From the NCBI GenBank assembly GCA_900545245.1, contig UQYV01000046.1, forward strand, positions 1-26,536: a stretch of 26,536 bases of DNA, given 5' to 3'. The stretch comes from an uncultured Bacteroidales bacterium. Its GTDB lineage: Bacteria > Bacteroidota > Bacteroidia > Bacteroidales > UBA932. Positions within the stretch are counted from its first letter, which is position 1. Every line of letters begins with the position of its first letter. Below, in pieces: positions 23,169-26,536 of the stretch. A model generated the notes under the pieces. It made no database searches, had not been told where the DNA came from, and saw only the letters and a list, made by a program, of their open reading frames with translations. The position numbers and the translations under genes were made by a program.

Positions 23169-23175
23169 AAATATT

Positions 23176-25074
23176 ATGGGAAAAATTATTGGTATTGACC
23201 TCGGTACTACGAACTCATGCGTAGCCGTTATGGAAGGCAACGAGCCGACCGTGATCATCAACAACGAAGGACAGAGGACGACCCCGTCTGTAGTTGCATT
23301 CACCGACAACGGTGAGAGGAAGATTGGTAACCCTGCAAAACGTCAGGCCATTACCAACCCTCACAAGACAATATACTCTATCAAGAGGTTTATGGGCGAG
23401 ACCTACGATCAGGTCACCAAGGAGATTGCGCGTGTGCCTTACAAGGTTGTAAGGGGCGAGAACAACACTCCGCGTGTGGACATCGACGGACGTCTCTACA
23501 CTCCGCAGGAGATTTCAGCAATGATTCTTCAGAAGATGAAGAAGACAGCTGAGGACTATCTGCGTCAGGAAGTTACGGAAGCTGTCATTACTGTTCCGGC
23601 ATACTTCTCTGACTCTCAGCGTCAGGCAACCAAGGAAGCCGGCAAGATTGCCGGGCTTGATGTAAAGCGTATCGTGAACGAGCCGACGGCAGCAGCGCTT
23701 GCATTCGGTCTTGACAAAATGCATAAGGATATGAAGATCGCGGTATTCGACCTCGGTGGCGGTACATTCGATATTTCAATCCTCGACCTCGGTGGCGGTA
23801 TGTTCGAGGTTAAGTCGACCAACGGTGATACACACCTCGGAGGTGACGACTTCGACCAGGTAATCATTGACTGGCTTGCTCAGGAGTTCGCTGCAGAGAA
23901 CGACGGAATCGACCTCAAGGCCGACCCGATGGCTCTCCAGAGACTTAAGGAGGCTGCCGAGAAAGCGAAGATTGAGCTTTCAAGCCAGACATCAACGGAA
24001 ATCAACCTTCCTTACATCATGCCTGTAGGCGGTATTCCTAAGCACTTGGTCAAGACTCTTACCCGTGCAAAGTTCGAGCAGCTTGCAGACGAGTTGATCA
24101 ACAGGACTCTTGAGCCGTGCCGCAAGGCCCTTTCAGATGCAGGACTTCAGCCGTCAGACATTGACGAGGTTCTTCTCGTCGGCGGTTCAACCCGTATTCC
24201 TGCCGTTCAGGAACTCGTTAAGAAGTTCTTCGGCAAAGAGCCTAACAAGAGCGTCAACCCTGATGAGGTTGTTGCCATCGGTGCAGCAGTTCAGGGCGGT
24301 ATCCTTTCAGGCGATGCATCACTCAAGGATGTGGTTCTTCTTGACGTGACTCCGCTTTCACTCGGTATCGAGACAATGGGCGGTGTGATGACCAAACTCA
24401 TCGATGCGAACACTACCATCCCGACCCGCAAGTCACAGGTGTTCTCTACGGCTGCTGACAATCAGCCTGCGGTTGACATCCACGTGCTCCAGGGCGAGAG
24501 ACCTCTTGCAAAGGACAACAAGCTCATCGGCAATTTCGTCCTTGACGGCATCACTCCTGCTCCAAGGGGAGTGCCTCAGATTGAGGTAACATTCGACATC
24601 GACGCAAACGGTATCCTTAACGTGAGCGCACAGGATAAGGCAACCGGCAAGGAGCAGAAGATCAGAATCGAGGCTTCATCAGGTCTTTCAGACGAGGAAG
24701 TCAAGAGGATGCGTGACGAGGCAAAGGCAAATGAAGAGGCTGACAAGGCTGAGAAGGAAAGGATTGACAAGATCAACAATGCCGATGCAATGTGCTTCCA
24801 GACAGAGAAGAACCTCAAGGAGCTCGGCGACAAGATTCCGGCAAATCACAAGACCGCAATCGAGACCGCTCTGAACTCCCTCAAGGAAGCTGTCAAGGCA
24901 CAGAACATCGCTGACATTGACAAGTACAACTCAGAGCTTGAGCAGGCTTGGCACGCAGCATCCGAGGAGATGGCCAAGGGTGCTCAGCAGCAGGGACCTC
25001 AGGCCGGTCCTCAGGGTCCGTTCGGCGGACAGCCTGGTCCGGACAATAATCCTGATGCACCTGAAGAACAATAA
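23176..25074 (+). CDS. dnaK: DnaK, Hsp70 molecular chaperone
   Basis: DnaK binds exposed hydrophobic peptides and releases them under ATP control with DnaJ and GrpE. The 632-residue product starts MGKIIGIDLGTTNSCVAVMEG and has all Hsp70 signatures: IGIDLGTTNSCVAV, AVFDLGGGTFDISILDLG and VLLVGGSTRIPAVQELV. The DVTPLSLGIET segment at the start of the substrate-binding domain and a helical lid follow. The C-terminal tail is Gln/Gly/Pro-rich and ends DAPEEQ. The gene stands alone; grpE and dnaJ are not adjacent. A strong terminator follows. Confidence 0.98.
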   Translation: MGKIIGIDLGTTNSCVAVMEGNEPTVIINNEGQRTTPSVVAFTDNGERKIGNPAKRQAITNPHKTIYSIKRFMGETYDQVTKEIARVPYKVVRGENNTPRVDIDGRLYTPQEISAMILQKMKKTAEDYLRQEVTEAVITVPAYFSDSQRQATKEAGKIAGLDVKRIVNEPTAAALAFGLDKMHKDMKIAVFDLGGGTFDISILDLGGGMFEVKSTNGDTHLGGDDFDQVIIDWLAQEFAAENDGIDLKADPMALQRLKEAAEKAKIELSSQTSTEINLPYIMPVGGIPKHLVKTLTRAKFEQLADELINRTLEPCRKALSDAGLQPSDIDEVLLVGGSTRIPAVQELVKKFFGKEPNKSVNPDEVVAIGAAVQGGILSGDASLKDVVLLDVTPLSLGIETMGGVMTKLIDANTTIPTRKSQVFSTAADNQPAVDIHVLQGERPLAKDNKLIGNFVLDGITPAPRGVPQIEVTFDIDANGILNVSAQDKATGKEQKIRIEASSGLSDEEVKRMRDEAKANEEADKAEKERIDKINNADAMCFQTEKNLKELGDKIPANHKTAIETALNSLKEAVKAQNIADIDKYNSELEQAWHAASEEMAKGAQQQGPQAGPQGPFGGQPGPDNNPDAPEEQ

Positions 25075-25101
25075 AAACAAATTTTATATCCCAGATAACC
25101 C

Positions 25102-25140
25102 AAAAAGGCTCAGAATCGCAATTGGTTCTGAGCCTTTTTT
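25102..25140 (+). terminator. Terminator of dnaK
   Basis: A perfect 14-bp stem (25102-25115 with 25126-25139; core GGCTCAGAA/TTCTGAGCC) with a 10-nt loop ends in a run of T. The A-rich left arm would also allow termination on the opposite strand, which protects dnaK from convergent recA transcription. Confidence 0.9.
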
Positions 25141-25315
25141 ATTCGCCCCGTAATTTAGAAACCTTCAAAAATAACCTACCTCATCTTTCTCATTCTTTTC
25201 GGTCTATATTTATTTTCTCATCAGTCGTGTACCTCCAGTACACTCCTTCTTCCAAAAGAAATCTATACTCGAAAATAATTGACAAATCTGACGCAGTTTA
25301 TTTTTTTCATGTTTC
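25141..25315. other. Intergenic spacer between dnaK and recA
   Basis: No gene is seen. The spacer is AT-rich and holds a small inverted repeat, GTGTAC-N5-GTACAC (25227-25243), and one copy of a 16-bp sequence that also occurs at 17407-17422. It may contain the end of the recA transcript, but no clear terminator hairpin with a T-run is visible on that strand other than the dnaK terminator itself. Confidence 0.4.
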
Positions 25316-26347
25316 TTAATCTTGTACTTTTTCAAGGGCTTCACGGATTTTGGCCTCAATCTCATCGCACAGTTCGACATTGTCAGTGAGCAGCTGTTTC
25401 ACGGCCTCACGTCCCTGAGCAAGTTTTTGGTCACCATAGCTGAACCATGAGCCGCTCTTCTTGATGATGTCATACTCGACTCCAAGATCAATGACCTCAC
25501 CGACATGCGAGATACCCTCACCGAACACGATGTCGAACTCGGCCTTCTTGAAAGGAGGGGCCATTTTGTTCTTCACGATCTTGACCTTTGTGCGGTTTCC
25601 GAGGGCCTCGTCTCCGTCCTTGATCTGGGTGGTCCTGCGTACATCGACGCGGACTGACGCATAAAACTTGAGGGCGTTACCACCGGTCGTGGTCTCTGGG
25701 TTTCCGAACATCACTCCAATTTTGTCACGCAGCTGGTTGATGAAGATGCAGCAGGTGTTGGTCTTGCTGATGTTTGCGGTGAGCTTTCTGAGAGCCTGGC
25801 TCATGAGGCGGGCTTGAAGACCCATCTTAGAATCTCCCATCTCTCCTTCAATCTCTGCCTTTGGGGTGAGGGCTGCAACAGAGTCGATGACTATGATGTC
25901 GATTGCGCCGGAACGGATGAGGTTGTCAGCGATTTCGAGAGCCTGCTCCCCGTTGTCAGGCTGCGAGATGAGCAGAGTGTCGAGGTCTACGCCGAGATTC
26001 TTTGCGTAACTGCGATCAAAGGCGTGCTCCGCATCGATGATTGCTGCGATTCCGCCCTGTTTCTGAGCCTGGGCAATCGCATGGATTGCGAGAGTTGTCT
26101 TACCGCTGGACTCCGGTCCGTAGATTTCGATGACCCTTCCGCGCGGGTATCCTCCGATTCCCAATGCATGGTCAAGCGCGATGGAACCGCTCGGAATCAC
26201 TGACACCTCGAACTTCGGCTGGTCACCGAGTTTCATTATGGTACCCTTTCCGTAGTCCTTCTCGATTTTGTCTATGGTTGCCTGCAGAGCCTTCAGCTTC
26301 GCTGCATTTGCAGAGGCATTTTCCTGTGCTTCAACTTCTTTTGCCAT
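25316..26347 (-). CDS. recA: RecA recombinase
   Basis: RecA forms filaments on single-stranded DNA and drives homologous recombination and repair. From the ATG at 26347 the product has 343 residues, normal length. Landmarks are KALQATIDKIEKDYGKGTIMKLG, Walker A GPESSGKT, IDAEHAFD, IIVIDSVAALTPKAEIEGEMGD (Walker B and L1 region) and INQLRDKIGVMFGNPETTTGGNALKFY (L2 region). The frame is open for 32 more codons upstream, to ATG 26443, encoding a very basic segment not typical of RecA. The shorter start is preferred. A 22-bp palindrome lies in the leader. Confidence 0.98.
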   Translation of the reverse strand: MAKEVEAQENASANAAKLKALQATIDKIEKDYGKGTIMKLGDQPKFEVSVIPSGSIALDHALGIGGYPRGRVIEIYGPESSGKTTLAIHAIAQAQKQGGIAAIIDAEHAFDRSYAKNLGVDLDTLLISQPDNGEQALEIADNLIRSGAIDIIVIDSVAALTPKAEIEGEMGDSKMGLQARLMSQALRKLTANISKTNTCCIFINQLRDKIGVMFGNPETTTGGNALKFYASVRVDVRRTTQIKDGDEALGNRTKVKIVKNKMAPPFKKAEFDIVFGEGISHVGEVIDLGVEYDIIKKSGSWFSYGDQKLAQGREAVKQLLTDNVELCDEIEAKIREALEKVQD

Positions 26348-26414
26348 ATTGTTCAGTATAAAATGATTGATTATCTTCTTTGTTTGCCGCTCTGCTGCTG
26401 TCCGTTTTTTATTT

Positions 26415-26436
26415 AGAAGCTGTTTAAACAGCTTCT
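26415..26436. repeat. Perfect 22-bp palindrome in recA leader
   Basis: The sequence is self-complementary over all 22 bases, with arms AGAAGCTGTTT and AAACAGCTTCT. It lies between the predicted recA promoter and the ATG, about 68 bp upstream of the start codon. It lacks a T-run on either side in the right orientation, so it is not a normal terminator. It could be an operator or an RNA hairpin in the leader. Confidence 0.7.
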
Positions 26437-26471
26437 TATTCATGCAGAAACAATGCAGCTCATAATCCTTA

Positions 26472-26479
26472 CAAAGATA
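26472..26479 (-). promoter_or_regulatory. -7 element of recA promoter
   Basis: On the minus strand TATCTTTG matches TAnnTTTG exactly. Transcription from near 26464 would give a leader of about 117 nt that contains the 22-bp palindrome. No -33 TTTG is evident at the usual spacing. Confidence 0.55.
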
Positions 26480-26536
26480 TTAAAACTCGCTCACATACGG
26501 ATGGATTTCAGAGGAATAATGCAAAGTGCTTGGACG

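Larger units (their letters stand above)
22875..23175. other. Divergent regulatory region, pseudouridine synthase and dnaK
   Basis: This roughly 300-bp gap holds no gene. It carries a -7 candidate for the minus-strand gene (22995-23002), a perfect inverted repeat (23042-23054), a -7 candidate for dnaK (23144-23151) and its ribosome-binding site. A 34-codon open extension upstream of DnaK (from ATG 23074) is not part of the conserved protein. Confidence 0.6.

Noticed and set aside
23074..23175. 34-residue N-terminal extension of DnaK
   Set aside because: DnaK proteins start at MGKIIGIDLGTTNS. A clear Shine-Dalgarno site and a -7 element lie just before that ATG.
25227..25243. Inverted repeat GTGTAC-N5-GTACAC between dnaK and recA
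   Set aside because: It lies between convergent 3' ends, has no T-run and is not near a promoter. It is too weak to call a regulatory site.
1..26536. CRISPR array, intact tRNA/rRNA, transposase or integrase
   Set aside because: No regularly spaced repeats, no complete cloverleaf with a standard T loop and no recombinase motifs were found on either strand.

Overview
The window looks like chromosomal DNA from a Bacteroidota bacterium, most likely order Bacteroidales. Three observations support this. Several genes are preceded by the Bacteroidota-type -7 element TAnnTTTG. There are lipoproteins of families essentially confined to this phylum (two DUF4906 fimbrillin-like proteins and one DUF4493/DUF6359 protein). 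Genes are tightly packed with A-rich leaders and few recognisable Shine-Dalgarno sites. I cannot name the genus from the sequence alone.

Layout. Positions 1-572 form an AT-rich, gene-poor block with a tandem 11-bp repeat, a strong inverted repeat, a possible broken small ORF and a degenerate tRNA-like 3' end, closed by a bidirectional terminator (508-543). Positions 573-6864 (minus strand) hold a compact four-gene operon: a fimbrillin-like lipoprotein, two DUF4906 lipoproteins (422 and 1017 residues) and a predicted outer-membrane beta-barrel protein. This is probably a surface fimbria or adhesin assembly. Positions 7074-8637 (plus) encode a DUF47/PhoU-like protein and a glycosyltransferase. 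Positions 8743-14706 (minus) hold the complete nqrABCDEF operon for the Na+-translocating NADH:quinone oxidoreductase. Positions 14812-18783 (plus) hold a UvrD/PcrA helicase and a DUF4493/DUF6359 lipoprotein. Positions 18785-20152 (minus) hold rsmI and a coiled-coil hypothetical gene. Positions 20222-22088 (plus) hold thymidine kinase and a secreted serine hydrolase. Then come a minus-strand RluA-type pseudouridine synthase, plus-strand dnaK with a strong terminator, and minus-strand recA.

How the genes work together. Most of the window is housekeeping: respiration (Nqr), repair and recombination (UvrD/PcrA, RecA), RNA modification (RsmI, RluA-like), nucleotide salvage (Tdk) and protein folding (DnaK). 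The accessory part is the lipoprotein/barrel operon. Its largest product is cysteine-rich and carries an internal duplication with a 194-residue period in its C-terminal third, which I consider the most interesting feature here. Secondary points are a Ser in place of the usual flavin-accepting Thr in NqrC and a perfect 22-bp palindrome in the recA leader. I found no CRISPR array, no intact tRNA or rRNA gene, and no intact transposase or integrase.
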